A stretch of 64,000 nucleotides of DNA, taken from positions 26,568,203 to 26,632,202 of the forward strand of contig CM055312.2 in assembly GCA_029255685.2 (NCBI GenBank). Direction: 5' to 3'. Position 1 is the stretch's first letter. Each line of letters begins with the position of its first letter. Both the position numbers and the translations under genes were made by a program. Shown piece after piece: positions 1 to 12,560 of this stretch. The notes beneath the pieces were generated by a model, which searched no databases, was not told the DNA's origin, and was given only the letters and a program-made list of their open reading frames with translations. The DNA is from Silene conica (lineage: Eukaryota; Streptophyta; Magnoliopsida; Caryophyllales; Caryophyllaceae).

Positions 1-2020
1 ATGGGTCCGTACTTTTTGGTAAGGCTAAGTCTCAAAATTTATATGTAAGAGATCTAGTCAAATTATTATCTATCTCCGTTTAAGTGAACTAAGTCGGTGA
101 ATTATCGATAAAATAAAAGACTAGGTCGACTAGGTCGAAACATGCATGATACGATGTATGACGATTTGGCTATGCATGCAAACATATAAAAAGCAAAAAT
201 AAAAGCATAAATAAACCCTAGTATGGCCTTTCCTAGAAAAGAAATAACAAAGTACAAATTCGGAAACCAACTCCTTTGGTCCCTTGAACTTCACGCGGCA
301 CGCACTTCGAGGTAAACATCGTCTTGTCGGAACTCCTTTCCGAATGGCACCGTCTTCAAGGAACTCCGGATTTTACAAATATTACAACTTTTCTAGTCTA
401 CTTTATACATTATAAAATAGAAATAAATTACAATTGGGTGATACGAGATCACAAAATTACAACCGAATCGGTAACCCCTTACATTACGGGAAATACCGAT
501 TTAAAACTAAGGCCATACTAAGTAAATTACATAATTCCCAAAATTACGTAAAAATAAATCATGACATTCAAAATATAAAATATGCAATGCTTATAAAAAT
601 ATGAATTAACATGCAAACCCTAAGCCAAATCGTCCTATTTAAAACACTTATTTAAATAGTTATCGCAAACCTTGGTTTATGGAATCGCGTGTTTTAACGG
701 TTAACAACACTTATGCATTATATGAAACGGTTTTCATCCTTAAGTTAATCATCCCAACTCTTATAGGATTCAAAATTTAGTCTTACTCAAACTTTGAACA
801 TGACTTAACTTAATATATTTCAATATTGATCGGTATTACTCGGTTTTACGGGAAAAATAATATAAAAAAAACGAAAAGAGTCTTAAAAATTTCGAAAATT
901 CAAAATTCAAATTTTGAAAATTCCAGAATGTTCTTAAAATTTTCAGAAAGTTAAAATATTAGTATTTTACACGGTTTTAACATTATTTCGTAAATACGAC
1001 GTAAAACGAGCAATTTAAGTCGGAAAATTCAATAATTAACTCCATAAATGCAAATTAAATACTAAAATTATTTTTATACCTTCCAAAACATTTTAAGAAC
1101 ACAAAATGGACAGAAAATTAAATGGCACATTGCCCTATAGCCGAAATTTTAAATGCATGACTCTTTTTATTTAATTTTAAATGTAACTTTTTAACAAATT
1201 AAAATTAAATCAAATCTGAAACTTTTGGCTCCCAAGAATATTTTCATGATGAACATATCACATATGACTAATATGGGTTACATTTTCGGCCATTTTTAAC
1301 AACATTTGCAAATTTTAACGATTTACGTCATATATCGTACGATTTTAACCCTTAAAATTATTTCTCAAGCATAAAATAAGATAAAATTCTCGAAAATTTT
1401 ATACATGCTGGAAATAATATATATGACATCGTGTTAAATTTTTATGGCCAAATTCCAACTTAAACTATTAAAGTCGAAATTATGTCACTAATTACCCGAT
1501 TTTTACATTAAAAAACTATAATATTGCAATATTTGAGATACATTTCTGGAAAATTCAACATAAATTTTAAATATTGCATGTGACATCCTCATAAATTTTT
1601 ATAGTCAAATTCATAATATAACTATTTTAACCCATTTCTATTCATCTTATTGCATTTTAACCATTAAAATCCATATCACACGATTTAAAGGTCCATAATT
1701 TACGAAAATTCATATTCATATTATAGAAAATACATGTGATATCATACTGAAAAATCTCGGCCAGAAGCTTATTTTAACTATTTTTCCCAAAAATAAACAT
1801 TTTAACCATTAAAACTCAATAAAATCCGAGATTTAATATACCATAAGTCAATATTCATGCAAAATATATTCCAAATATTGAAAAACATTTTAGAAAACAG
1901 TAGGTATTCATGCTAAATTAATTTCGTGCATATCATATATTAAACGAAAATATCAAGTTTTATTTTGTTATCCTAATAACTCCGTAAAAACGTAAACGGA
2001 AAGCATGCAAACAACCCTTT

Positions 2021-2034
2021 TGCTCTGATACCAA
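2021..2034 (-). other. Primer-binding site, initiator tRNA-Met type
   Basis: The reverse complement reads TTGGTATCAGAGCA, the classic plant Ty1/copia primer-binding sequence complementary to the 3' end of initiator tRNA-Met. It lies directly inside the LTR and fixes the element's orientation as minus. Confidence 0.9.
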
Positions 2035-2035
2035 T

Positions 2036-3328
2036 TGTAAGGTTTTATTTGTTACTCATAAACTAATCTTTAGTCTACTAAAACAAAACCTATAATTAAC
2101 TCTTTAATTATCTTATTAATAAACTCGTTTATAAGATCTTATGCATGCTACTATATGCGAAAAGAGGAGAAAATGAACCCTTACACACGGTCCAAGTATA
2201 TTGCAAGGGTGATCCTCCGAGTACCCAATATAGAATACCTCCTTTGGATGCACCAAGACAACCCCTCAAATAAACCGAAGCCTTGTATTTGCTAGACTAG
2301 AAATCGGTTTCTTCCTTAAATAATTCTAATCACTCTTATTAGAATGTAATTTTAATACTACAAATAGTATAAGTTATTATCTTATAATAAGTATTTTAGA
2401 GGTTGAATAATTCTTCTTCCTAAGTATGATTTTCGGCCAAGTGTGAAGAAGAACAACAAGAAGAATGAATATGATACATATCACATATATATATTAAGCA
2501 TGCTCTTAATAAGATAAATTAATTAACTTAAGCATGCTTATGGGGAAGGGTTTGCCGGTTTTAGGGAACCTCAAATAGGGAACATCTTGACTTCTCAAGA
2601 CACTAGGGTGGTATCTAGGTTAGTGTTCTCTAGGTGATGTAAATGATTGTGTTTTATACACTAAAAAACACAAAACATACCCTTAACTAACCTCACCAAA
2701 ACCGGCTACCATAATCCATAAAATGGATTTCATTTTACAACTTTGTAAAATGTACAATTTGTACAAAGTGTGACATCTTACATGTCTTTAAGATATAAAA
2801 TGCTTTAGTACATTTAAAACATATAAATATTTATCCTATAAATATTGTACATAATTAAATAAATCATATTTATTTAATTGATAAGTAATTCAAAATTACT
2901 AATGTAAAATGATCATTTATCGTCCTTACGATTTATAACCTTTGTATTAATTTCAACCCAATTCATTCTAATAACGATATAATAAAATATCGTTCAATGT
3001 TTAACAATCGACACATTTCAATTTTAAACATAAATCTTACATTAAGATTTAACCTCTAATTTCTCGACATACGAGTTTAAGGAATATGATCAAATCGTAT
3101 CACCATACATTTGATCATTTTATCAATTAAGGGAATTGTCCTAAAGGTGTGACCTAAAGGGATCAACTGACCATCACCGTCATACGACAGTAATGTCAAA
3201 CTCTAGCTAGCCAATCATTACCGATTAATGTTGGTCAGTTGACTAATAATTCGTATCATCCCTTGCGCATTCTCGTCATGAAATTTAATTATGTGATCGC
3301 ACTATTGTTGAGGACACATTTCCCAACA
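2036..3328 (-). repeat. LTR of the left-edge element
   Basis: This 1,293-bp LTR runs from TGTAAGG to CCCAACA and so has the usual TG...CA ends. Its right 250 bp are very close to the LTRs of the 54-62 kb element, including the 'gaccTAAAGGGATCAACTGACC' block, and the left part is more diverged. The sense strand of the element is minus, so this is its 5' LTR. Confidence 0.85.
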
Positions 3329-4055
3329 CAATCCACTCCAACCTTTTGAACCAAAAGGCCCCTTATTTTGACTCTAATATAAACAATTTTATGTGTTCCA
3401 GGAAATTGTATATTAGGGTGGTGTGCAATTCTTAATCAAATGTGCAGGTCCCAACCAGAAAATGTGGTATATTGGCTAATATCAACATCTTTGCAGCAAC
3501 TGTAATAATACGTCAGAAAAGTCTCTGGTTATATAATTTGAGGTCAGGTACCATGAGTAATCGTAAAGGGCTAGGAGGTCGGAAACAAAAGAATGAAAGA
3601 GGAGAGACGGCAAAATAGAGATGAAAAAGGTACAACAAGTAAGAAATAGGAGCAAAAAACAATAAAAGAGGAGCCAACAGAAAAAATGAGAAGGAAATGG
3701 AAAAAGGTGCAAGAAACAATGAAATTGAAAAGGTAAGAAGAAATTCCAAAGAAAAAAAATTATGCCCAAGTCGGACGTGTCAGCCCGTTTTACATTTATG
3801 TTGTCTGTGCCCTATCCATTTACTAAAATGGGTTGGGCCGGGTTAGCCCCAGACCCACTTTTTAAAAAAAATTATGCCCAAACCCGATAAAAATTTGGTC
3901 CGGGTTTTCGGACGGTATCGCCCATGGACAGCTCGATTGTAATCACCCCTAAAAACTGTTTTAACGTGGTTTTGATTCCAACGATGTTGAACTAATTCTA
4001 AAACAAGTACGGAGTAATTAATAAATTCGGGATTATTAGCAAAAAGTACGCACAC

Positions 4056-5419
4056 ATTCAAGGATGCAATCAGATCAGCATTGATGTAGTTCAGTCCCAG
4101 ATTGCACTTGGTGAAGTTTCCAGAAGCAGTGTGAAACGATAAGCCGGATCCCAGAGCAACGGTGTTGTTTCCAATGACACCAGAAAAGTTAACAATCGGG
4201 TTAGCTGTCAAGCCAATGCTAGTGCTAATCCCAGCATACTCGTGCAAGTATTGGAGTTCATCCTGTGAGAAATCAATAATAACATATTAGGAAAAAAATC
4301 GTCCTTTAAAACACAAAAAATCTAGCAAAATAAAAAAAAAGGACACGGAAATGCGACTATGCATTACCTTGCCTGACTTCTGTTCAGGGACTTTAAAGCT
4401 GATAATAACTTTCAATCCTGGAGCAGGTTCATCAGTTGTGATAGTGCAGAGAAGCTACAGAAAAGAGATGACGAGATTAAGTCAGGCCGTTGCAAAAACA
4501 TCACACGATCCAAATTCCGCAGACGCCCGCATGATACTAAAACAGAACAAATATGACCTGAAAGCTAGCGAAACGCTGTCACACGGATCACATATCCGCA
4601 AATAGTAAAGGAAAGAAAGATATATTACTCACATTGGAGTTGGTATCAACTTTGAAATCAGCAGTGAAGTTCTTGTTTACGACCTTGGTGCCGACATCCG
4701 CAACTAACAACTCTCCCTTTTTTACTCCAGTAGAAGTAATAGCCTAAACACACAAAAGATAGAATGACAAGATGCAACGATATACGAAATAGAGATCTAC
4801 ATGAAATAATGCCAGCAATATCAACCTACAAAATGCCTTGCAATAATGGCCGCTCCGGGACTTCACACGAGAGATTTCAAAATCACAAAATACATATTTA
4901 AGTTGCACTTGTTTGACCGGAGAATCACAATCACCAAACAATTACTAAACTAATCGTCATCATACTAAAATTTGTGATCCTCATGAAGCAAATCTGATCA
5001 TTTCTCCCCTGATCAGTTTTAGGCAAAAACATATAGATCATATATATATATATATATATACTTACCAGTGACCAATCTCGACTCGAATTGATGGAATCAA
5101 AACCAAACCACATTAAAACAAATCTTAGGGGTGATTACAATCGAGATACTATAAACATGACAGAATCCTTCAAAATACATAACTCTTCAACAAAACTTAA
5201 AGTCAAAACATAAACATTATGTTCAATCAAATAAACAATGAAACTAATTACGTAAATGCATTTCTCAAATCATATCGAAAATCAACAAAATTCATTAAGG
5301 TTTACAACCTACACAAAACACGAACAAAAAAAAGTATATAGGAAGACTTACAATTCCAGAGGTGGTGAAAGAGTTAAGAGTAAACTTGTGATCAGTTTGG
5401 TAATCCTTGTTCAGAAGAT
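4056..5419 (-). pseudogene. Mitochondrial porin (VDAC) gene fragment, four internal exons
   Basis: Four exon-like blocks on the minus strand match plant voltage-dependent anion channel in order, each with plausible AG/GT borders. They lie at about 5352-5419 (DLLNKDYQTDHKFTLNSF), 4633-4743 (KKGELLVADVGTKVVNKNF), 4368-4454 (TTDEPAPGLKVIISFKVP) and 4056-4262 (HEYAGISTSIGLTANPIV to LNYINADLIASLNV). VDAC forms a 19-strand beta barrel in the mitochondrial outer membrane. The first exon (the MVKGPGLY N-terminal helix) and the last exons (QHEWRPKS region) were not found on either side. The recognisable blocks are well conserved, so the copy is not very old. It is most likely a captured or duplicated internal gene segment, since a whole gene is ruled out by the missing ends. 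Confidence 0.85.
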
Positions 5420-6585
5420 CTATTAACATCAAACCAAAATCAATCAATTAAAACCAACCAAACACGAAAACATAATCCGTCTCATAAAACACAAAATAAA
5501 TACAACCCATCATGGCCATCAATTAAAACAAAAATTTATAGCAACCCATCAACTAAAACATGCCAAACATTGTAACTTTGAACCCATTAATCTCTCGAAA
5601 AATGAAAGAAAAAGTAATCTCTAACTTCTTACAACATCACATGAAAATACAAAATCAAGACAACACCTCGATTAAACACAAACTCATGTGTAAGACGATC
5701 TTACACAAACGGATCATTGTTATAACTATCAGTTAACATTTGTGGGTCGTTATCCTGTTAAAGAGATCCACTTTAACCTATATTAGAGTAAACCCACCTA
5801 AGAAGAGACCAACTATCCACTAAAACACCAAAAAAACAGCAACCCATCAAATAAAAAGAGACGGATATAACTTTGGAGCAATTAAACGCATATCATAAGA
5901 AGCGGAAAAATCAACCTTTTGACTTTCTTGCAAATGTCACATAAAACAAAACATTAAGACAACTCAGCAATTAAACCATCAATAAACAGCAACCCATCAA
6001 ATAAAAAGTGCAAAAGACCATATCTTTGGAAAACTAACATCAATGTCACATAAAAACAGAAAAATGAAGAAACCCCATCAATTCTAACATAAAATATTAG
6101 CAACTCATAACTTATAAATTGCAAAAGATTACAACTTTCGACAAATTAATCATTAAAATATGAATCTAAGTATCATTAAAAACGCAAATATTAAGTATCG
6201 TTAAAAACGCAAATATAAAGACAACCCATCAATAATAACCCAAATTAGAGCAAATGGATAAAAGTGGTTAATAAAAGATCCCGTTTTACGATAAATTTGT
6301 ATAAAACCGTCTTACAAAGTCATTTGTGCCCAAATTAACAACCCATTAAATTTAGAGTGCCAAAGATTACAACTTTTGACAAATTAATCAATCTAGGTAT
6401 CATTAAAAACACAAAACATAAACCCTAAACCGATAAATTAACAGCAACCCATCAATAACAACCAAATTAGAGCAAATGATGCCCCCAAGCTATCATGAGT
6501 AACCTGCAAGTCTGAAACCATATAGTAGTATAGTACCAGATTCAAAAAAAAACAAATATGTGCCACAATTAAATTTGCCCCTTAC
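5420..6585. repeat. Degenerate minisatellite with AACCCATCAA core
   Basis: No coding signal. The plus strand repeats variants of 'CAACCCATCAAtAA' about nine times (near 5503, 5541, 5840, 5988, 6071, 6219, 6330 and 6443). They sit inside longer diverged units that also share 'AAGATTACAACTTTcGACAAATTAATCA' and 'GTATCATTAAAAACgC'. Spacing is irregular, mostly 70-230 bp, as expected of an old tandem array. It occupies the place where the first intron of the VDAC segment would lie. Confidence 0.6.
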
Positions 6586-6688
6586 ATGATGTGATAAATT
6601 TCTTGTACGTGCAGAGAACAGCCTTTGCTGATCTGACATGGTCATTCTGCAAATCCTTGTAAAATCGCTGTTTTAGGAGCTCGGTTAT
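6586..6688 (-). pseudogene. Unrecognised spliced-looking exon
   Basis: A 103-bp open block on the minus strand has an acceptor (CCTTGTCAG) before it and a donor (GTAAGG) after it. It reads ITELLKQRFYKDLQNDHV followed by RSAKAVLCTYKKFITSC. The charged, helical character suggests an alpha-helical repeat protein, but I cannot name the family. No partner exon was found nearby, so it is treated as one more captured fragment. Confidence 0.4.
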
Positions 6689-7539
6689 CTGACAAGGAAA
6701 CAAATAATAAGCGAAGGACTGAACAACAATACTAAATTCTAAAACAATAACACTTTTTAGTCTAAGTAGCTGTAAAACAGCAAACTCTGACCTAAGACGC
6801 CTCATGGATACTCTTTCTATAAATAAATGTCAAATGAATCAGAACATTCACCCACGGATACCTTTCTGAATCAGAAAAGGATGGCAGTATCGTCAAAATT
6901 AGGGTACAAAGTTGTTGAATTTCATTTGCCCGTGTATTACTGCCCAGAGATAATAATTCTTGTTTGCAGATTATGTTGCATTCGTCTTGTGTGCATCTAC
7001 TCAAAGCTGGCTTAGTAGTTACTTTCACACCCCCTCTCTCTCACTAATTTCATATTAGTGGTTGCATTGGTAGCTAAGGCCTGTTTTAAACCTTTAAAAA
7101 GGTTTTATGGGGTAATCGCGCTTCTGTCTTTTTACTGTATTTCTATTAGAACTGTTGGATCAAGTTTAATCATGTTTTACTTGCTTTGTTAAAAATGTCT
7201 GAATGTTTACACAAACACAAGACAGTGACAGCAATTAGACCTGTATGAATCTGTAAGCAATATGATGGGTGAGAAACAAGCTTTAGCAGCGAACATTCCA
7301 AAAGACATAGGTGTCAATAGCATCAAGTCCTCCTTTTTGCCTTGAATATCAGATCTTCCCACATCTACATAACATTTTAATAAATAAATAATAACTAAAA
7401 AAAGACAGTAGCAGCAACCGACAGGGGTTATTGTTAACATAAATGGCAAGAAATGAATAGTAGTACCTGAGGAGTACTTCTAGGGTAATGTATAGAACCA
7501 TAGATTTAATACACAGGGACAGAACCAATGTATAGAAAG
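6689..7539. other. Non-coding stretch, nothing recognised
   Basis: AT-rich sequence without a convincing gene or repeat. A minus-strand open stretch around 7207-7449 (…GKKEDLMLLTPMSFGMF…) has no family I recognise, and I do not call it a gene. Confidence 0.4.
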
Positions 7540-8620
7540 CTGGGTTTTTGCGCTACACTCGATATATGCAACTGCTCCAGTCCGTTTCTTCAGTTCCTCT
7601 CCCTTCAAAAAGACACACATGTAAGTAGAACTCATAAAAATGAACCCCACTATCATAAAGAACAGACCCTTAATGACGCTGCCTCACTTATTGCCATCCA
7701 GCCATGTCTCAAAAGCAACCGAGCACATTCTGAATGACACAAATTCTGTGCCTCATTAGCATTACTGCCATTCTCAACTGAACACGATCTGCCAGATATG
7801 CATTCAGCTGCCTCTAACACAGATTCTGAACAGCACAGCGAGACCTTCTACTGTCCAATCTCGTGCCAAACAAAACTCTGCCCAGCACAGAACTCACCTC
7901 CCATAGGCCACTTATTCACTACTCGCAGTGAACAGAAAGTCTGCTACTCTACTGCTCCATACGGACCAGCATCTGCCCAGTAATTTGCACTTGCTTGCTC
8001 CAGACCCAACCATTGCGCATACCAAGAGGATGCCTGTTATTATTCAAACCTGCTGCACTCATTACTTCTACTACTGCAGTGCCCAACAGATAATCCCTTT
8101 CTGCTGCACGCTATTCGCTGCCCACAAAAAGAACCAGCATCTGAACTCAGTACAGGAGACCTGCACTGCTCCTGAACTACTGCTCTATTGCCCTGCTGAC
8201 GTTTCCCCTTACAGCCACTGATGGACGACCATCCCTGCAAGAGCCTCTACTGATCTGCAGTACAACCACGGTACTGTACAGACCAGTAAAGCTCACTCCA
8301 CACTTATGCTCATTCACGCACCCATATCAATAGCAATCAGATTGCTACCCTGCAGCGAATCTGCCAGCCAGCCCAGGAGCATTCCAGGCCGCGCCAACAA
8401 CCATGCACGCAGTTCAGAATTTATCAGGTCCCTTAGCGTGGAACCTGCAGATCCCACGCTCGCGTTCCCAGACAAATATCCTATTCCCTAAGGTCCTCGA
8501 TTCCTAGCACCCTTTAGCACATCCCTGAAAGACTGTGCCCCAACACCCAGATTAGTACCAATTCCATCTCGTTCAGGCCATGTTTATTAGTTTACCAAAT
8601 CCACCACAAATCCTCTACTC
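7540..8620. other. C-rich, G-poor block of unknown origin
   Basis: This roughly 1.1 kb block differs sharply in composition from its AT-rich surroundings. The plus strand is rich in C and poor in G, with recurring 'ctgcac', 'ctgccc' and 'cagcac' words. Open stretches occur on both strands but none resembles a known protein or carries through. The abrupt edges suggest a foreign insert, such as the untranslated part of an old retroelement or another captured segment. Confidence 0.45.
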
Positions 8621-8827
8621 TCATTATGTACGCCTTCCCTTGTGTTGTTGCTAAGGGAAGCTTGGAGAACGGATTTAATTCTTATACCTTGAGTTTTAAG
8701 GATTAATTAAATAAGAGTTCATAACAGAAACATGAATTGATGGATACAACAATAATAACATCCATCTTTGAAGGACAATAAAACTCGGGAAAACAACAAA
8801 ACATCTAACAACTATAGTTCATAATTA

Positions 8828-9489
<662 letters not shown>

Positions 9490-9728
9490 CTTTGAATGTC
9501 CTTTTTCTGAGAAAGTAAGCAATTAAGAATATACTCTTTACAAAAAATATGACCTTTCAAACAACATAGTGGATCAATTCCAGGTTTCAAACAAAGAGAA
9601 CAAGCATCAAAAGGTTTAGTTGAATCTTTCCCCAGTCTCTCTTTCTAGGTTCCGTAACCTAATTTCCTCTTTAGATCGTACGTGAAAAAGGCGAGACCGT
9701 TGTTGTTTTTTGAGTGTCTTTACGGCAT
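9490..9728 (-). pseudogene. NOSIP/CSU1-type RING-like E3 ligase, first exon
   Basis: Minus-strand exon starting at an ATG (9726-9728) and ending at a GTATGG donor. It reads RHSKNNNGLAFFTYD, KRKLGYGT, ERLGKDSTKPFDACSLCLKP, then DPLCCLKGHIFCKEYILNC and LLSQKKDIQR. This is the N-terminal zinc-binding module of the NOSIP family, known in Arabidopsis as CSU1, which ubiquitinates COP1. The third codon is TAA where the family has glutamine (CAA), and a TAG sits after LGYGT where the family has glutamine. It therefore cannot encode the protein. Only exon 1 is present, with its own upstream sequence containing AAACCCTAA boxes. Confidence 0.8.
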
Positions 9729-9749
9729 TTTTGGGGATTAAATTGATGA

Positions 9750-9776
9750 ACCCTAAACCCTAAACCCTAAAATTTG
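9750..9776. promoter_or_regulatory. Telo-box repeats upstream of the NOSIP fragment
   Basis: Three consecutive CCCTAAA units on the plus strand lie about 25-45 bp upstream of the NOSIP exon's ATG. In plants, short telomere-like boxes (AAACCCTAA) are typical of promoters and 5' leaders of genes with translation or ribosome-related expression. This suggests that the captured piece included a native promoter or leader. It could also be an interstitial telomere repeat. Confidence 0.55.
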
Positions 9777-9920
9777 AAATGCTTATGACTTGAAGCGACA
9801 AAGTGTCACGTGGTATTAAATCTCAGCCACAGCAAGCTGTCAAAGCTGAGTTACCAGGTTTTGAAGCTTGCCAATATCACATTTTGAGACCATAGTTCAC
9901 AGTTTGTGATATTTTCATAC

Positions 9921-12356
9921 CTTCACAATTTGATCAACAGCTTTGTATGCAGAATCAACTGGCCCTGTTCCGACTGAACATGCAACATGTTATTTTCCAT
10001 CAGCGTCAGTGAGTCTAACTGTTGCTATAGAAAGTCCCAGAGTTCCACATGTAACCTGTCCGATTTCCATGGAAATCCAAATAAATAATTCTTCCTGAAC
10101 CTTAAGATCAGCTTAAAATGAAAAAATGGCCATATAGTTAGTTATTTACTCCAAAAATTACCTGAAGATCCCCGAGTGACCAGTTTGAGTCTGGCTGGAA
10201 AAGCTCATCAATTACTAAGGCTTCAATATCCTCATCCAGAACAAGCTGGAGAAGCAAATCGAATAGTATGATAATTAATTTACGGGACACAATATCAAAA
10301 AGTGCAATATTTAAGCCGATAACAATAAGGGTTGGAATAAATTATATGTCATAAACATGGTGAGGAAGTTAGTAGGACTCAGAATCAGAAACATGCTGAG
10401 CACAGTGTGAGTTATGATTACAAATTGTCTATCATCCTATTTTTAAATAACTCGAAATGACGTAAAACAGTCATCATCAAACCAAGACATTTGCAGCATC
10501 GTTTTTTAAATGCCAACATTATTAAACTACAACGTGAGTGACTTTACCTTCTTCTTTTCAGCAACAGATTTAAAGCGCCAAAAGATGTCGTCTAGTTCCT
10601 TGCCTTCAAAAGAGTACCCAAGCTAAAAATAAAAAAGCCAAAGTCATTAGATAACAATAAACATCACCGACAGAAAGAAAAGCACTTGGGGTTAATTAAC
10701 TAAACAGCCACCAACCTGCTCAAGCCTCTTTTTCAATGCATGACGCCCACTGCAGAAAAGGCAAAAAACAGAAAATTAGTATATTAAAACGAGAATTGTA
10801 TCATTGTATGCCACAAAAAAGTGTTAAATAAATCAACGAAGAGTTCAATGTACATTGTATACAACAAAACAAACATTAGGTGACATGTTTTCATTTATTT
10901 AAAACAAGATGCTATTAAAGGAGCCGATAAACAAATTCATTGCACATTGACATCCTGTATTCTAATCCAGTAAGTACGTTTTTACGGACCGGACTTCTCT
11001 AATGTGAAAATGAAGAGGAATGTATAAGTAAAATCGTACCAAAGTGTACAGCATTTCGATTATTATCTTAATGAAAAAATCAGCCGTATCATGGTGAAGC
11101 ATTGGTGAAACCGAGGTCTCAGAAACAATGGAAGCCATAACTTAAATTGAAATTAATGTAAAAATGCATACCTAAGTTTACCAAGAACCAGACCTGATTC
11201 ATCAGCTCGATGAAGCTCTATATCTTCAGGCGACATAATCTCATATGTGCCTTTGTGTTTCAGCATTCCATGCTATATAACAAAACAAATCCTAGTAAGA
11301 TATTCGATCATGTATCACTAATGGGAGAAACATACCCCGTCACATCAAGAACTATGACGAGATAACACCCTTGCAATGATTTAGTGAGTCAAGGGAAAAA
11401 GAGAAGCGAACACGATGTTTCGAGTAAAAGCTCACTCATACAAAGGTGATATATCCAAAACTAAATTCATTTACTGGATTTAGCTACACTAAAAATTAGC
11501 GAGCTAAAATTTGAAAACTTTGCATAAGAACTAACATTACCTGGTGAATTCCACTCTCATGCTTGAAGGCATTAGCACCAACTATGGCCTTATGTGGTTG
11601 TACAAGTAGTCCGGAATATTCAACCATCTATAGAAGCGAGAGGGGGTGGGGAAGAAATTAAGCACGAGCTAATAAGAAATTAAAACGAAAAAGACAAACA
11701 AATACAGAAAAAGTTAAAGTACTGCCATCTTGACGGCCTTGGCGATATGTTCTGTTTGAATCCAGTGTATAAACCACCCAATGATTCCCCACGACACTTC
11801 AATGTCATGACAACCTAATTTCACGACAACAAATTACGATACAACACTATATACTCAAAGAAACATACATCTATATAAATCAAACAAAGTTCTTCAATAA
11901 CATTATGGAGCAAAACCAGACCTCCTCAAGGGAAGCATTTCCTGCACGTTCTCTGATTCCATTAATTGTAACTCTTAACTGTCTTGCACCATCACATGCC
12001 CCCTACATTATCAAAGTATACAACCTCTAACTGTCTTGCACCAGCACATGCCCCCTACATTATCAAAGTATACAACCTCTGATCCTTTCTTGTCCTTCTA
12101 TAGTTCAATAACATTACTAACAACAACTAAGTAGATATATACAGCAACCGTGTTAGCAGTAGAAAGACCGAGATCATTCTAACGATGAGTCGAAATAATG
12201 ACATTCTGAATACCAGGAGTATTAGCCTTCATATCAGCAATCAAATGTCCAAACTCTTGAGGGACAGTGTAACCCACAGTATCCGGTATATTCAAAGTCG
12301 TCGCTCCCGCCTTAATTACTTCCCCTAGTATCTCATACAGAAACTCTCTATCCGAC
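9921..12356 (-). pseudogene. 2-isopropylmalate synthase (IPMS) gene fragment, middle exons
   Basis: About nine exon-like blocks on the minus strand follow plant IPMS in order: 12143-12356 ([20 protein letters not shown] … NVIISTH), ~11924-12003 ([12 protein letters not shown]), ~11725-11815 (TLKCRGES.LGGLYTG), ~11542-11629 ([20 protein letters not shown]), ~11172-11272 ([18 protein letters not shown]), ~10719-10752 (SGRHALKKRLEQ), ~10548-10624 ([18 protein letters not shown]), ~10161-10246 (DIEALVIDELFQPDSNW) and ~9921-10055 ([21 protein letters not shown]). IPMS makes the first committed step of leucine synthesis in plastids. The N-terminal part and most of the C-terminal regulatory domain are missing. 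STHCQND reads STHR-stop-ND, a stop follows TDADGK, and the LKCRG exon is frameshifted. It is a clear pseudogene. Confidence 0.9.
11976..12079. repeat. 52-bp tandem duplication inside the IPMS pseudogene
   Basis: The unit at 11976-12027 (TAACTGTCTTGCACCATCAC…AACCTC) is repeated at 12028-12079 with one visible difference (ATCACATG against AGCACATG). It covers the edge of an IPMS exon and adjacent intron, so the duplication happened after, or during, decay of the gene copy. Confidence 0.85.
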
Positions 12357-12560
12357 CTGTCACCCCACAACACAAATAAACATAATTAATCCAAATAAAT
12401 TTCACATGTAAAACCGTCTCATCAACTGAAAAACTCTCTATCCGACCTATTATAATCAAACAAACACAAGAAAAATATCATAAAAGTGAGTCGGTTTCAC
12501 ATGTAAGACCGTCCCATTAAATGAAAAACTCTCTATTCGACCTGTCATCAAACAAACACC
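12338..12560. repeat. Threefold partial duplication of an IPMS exon border
   Basis: The exon-intron border sequence AAACTCTCTATCCGACCT occurs at 12341, again at 12431 and, with one change, at 12526. The spacing is 90 and 95 bp, and each copy is followed by similar 'aaacaaacac' intron sequence. Only the first copy is attached to the rest of the exon. Confidence 0.75.

Larger units (their letters stand above)
1..3328 (-). mobile_element. Partial Ty1/copia-type LTR element, gag-only family, 5' end
   Basis: The right part of an LTR element in minus orientation that continues off the left edge. It contains one LTR (2036-3328), a primer-binding site beside it and about 2 kb of untranslated leader. 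The leader aligns along its length with the leader of the complete element at 54301-62691; both begin with the same run around 'actttttggtaaggcta' and both carry the GATTTGGCTATGCATGCA stretch. No coding capacity is visible in this part. The LTR differs clearly from those at 54301 and 61423, so this is an older relative, not a duplicate. It is a fossil fragment as far as the window shows. Confidence 0.85.

Noticed and set aside
3341-3357. Hairpin CCTTTTG-aac-CAAAAGG just inside the fragment cluster, considered as a Helitron 3' hairpin in minus orientation
   Set aside because: It is not GC-rich and no CTRR-type terminus lies at the right distance; the sequence next to it is the LTR boundary.
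3482-3769. Minus-strand open stretches rich in F, L and S
   Set aside because: They are produced by a purine-rich low-complexity tract, with no family resemblance.
3933-5146. TCGATTGTAATCACCCCT (3933) and AGGGGTGATTACAATCGA (5129) as ends of a hAT-like element enclosing the VDAC fragment
   Set aside because: The two ends point the wrong way for one element enclosing 3950-5128, and no target duplication was found. They may be ends of two separate elements.
9750-9776. Interstitial telomere array marking a chromosome fusion
   Set aside because: There are only three units, and the position just upstream of a gene start fits an ordinary telo-box better.
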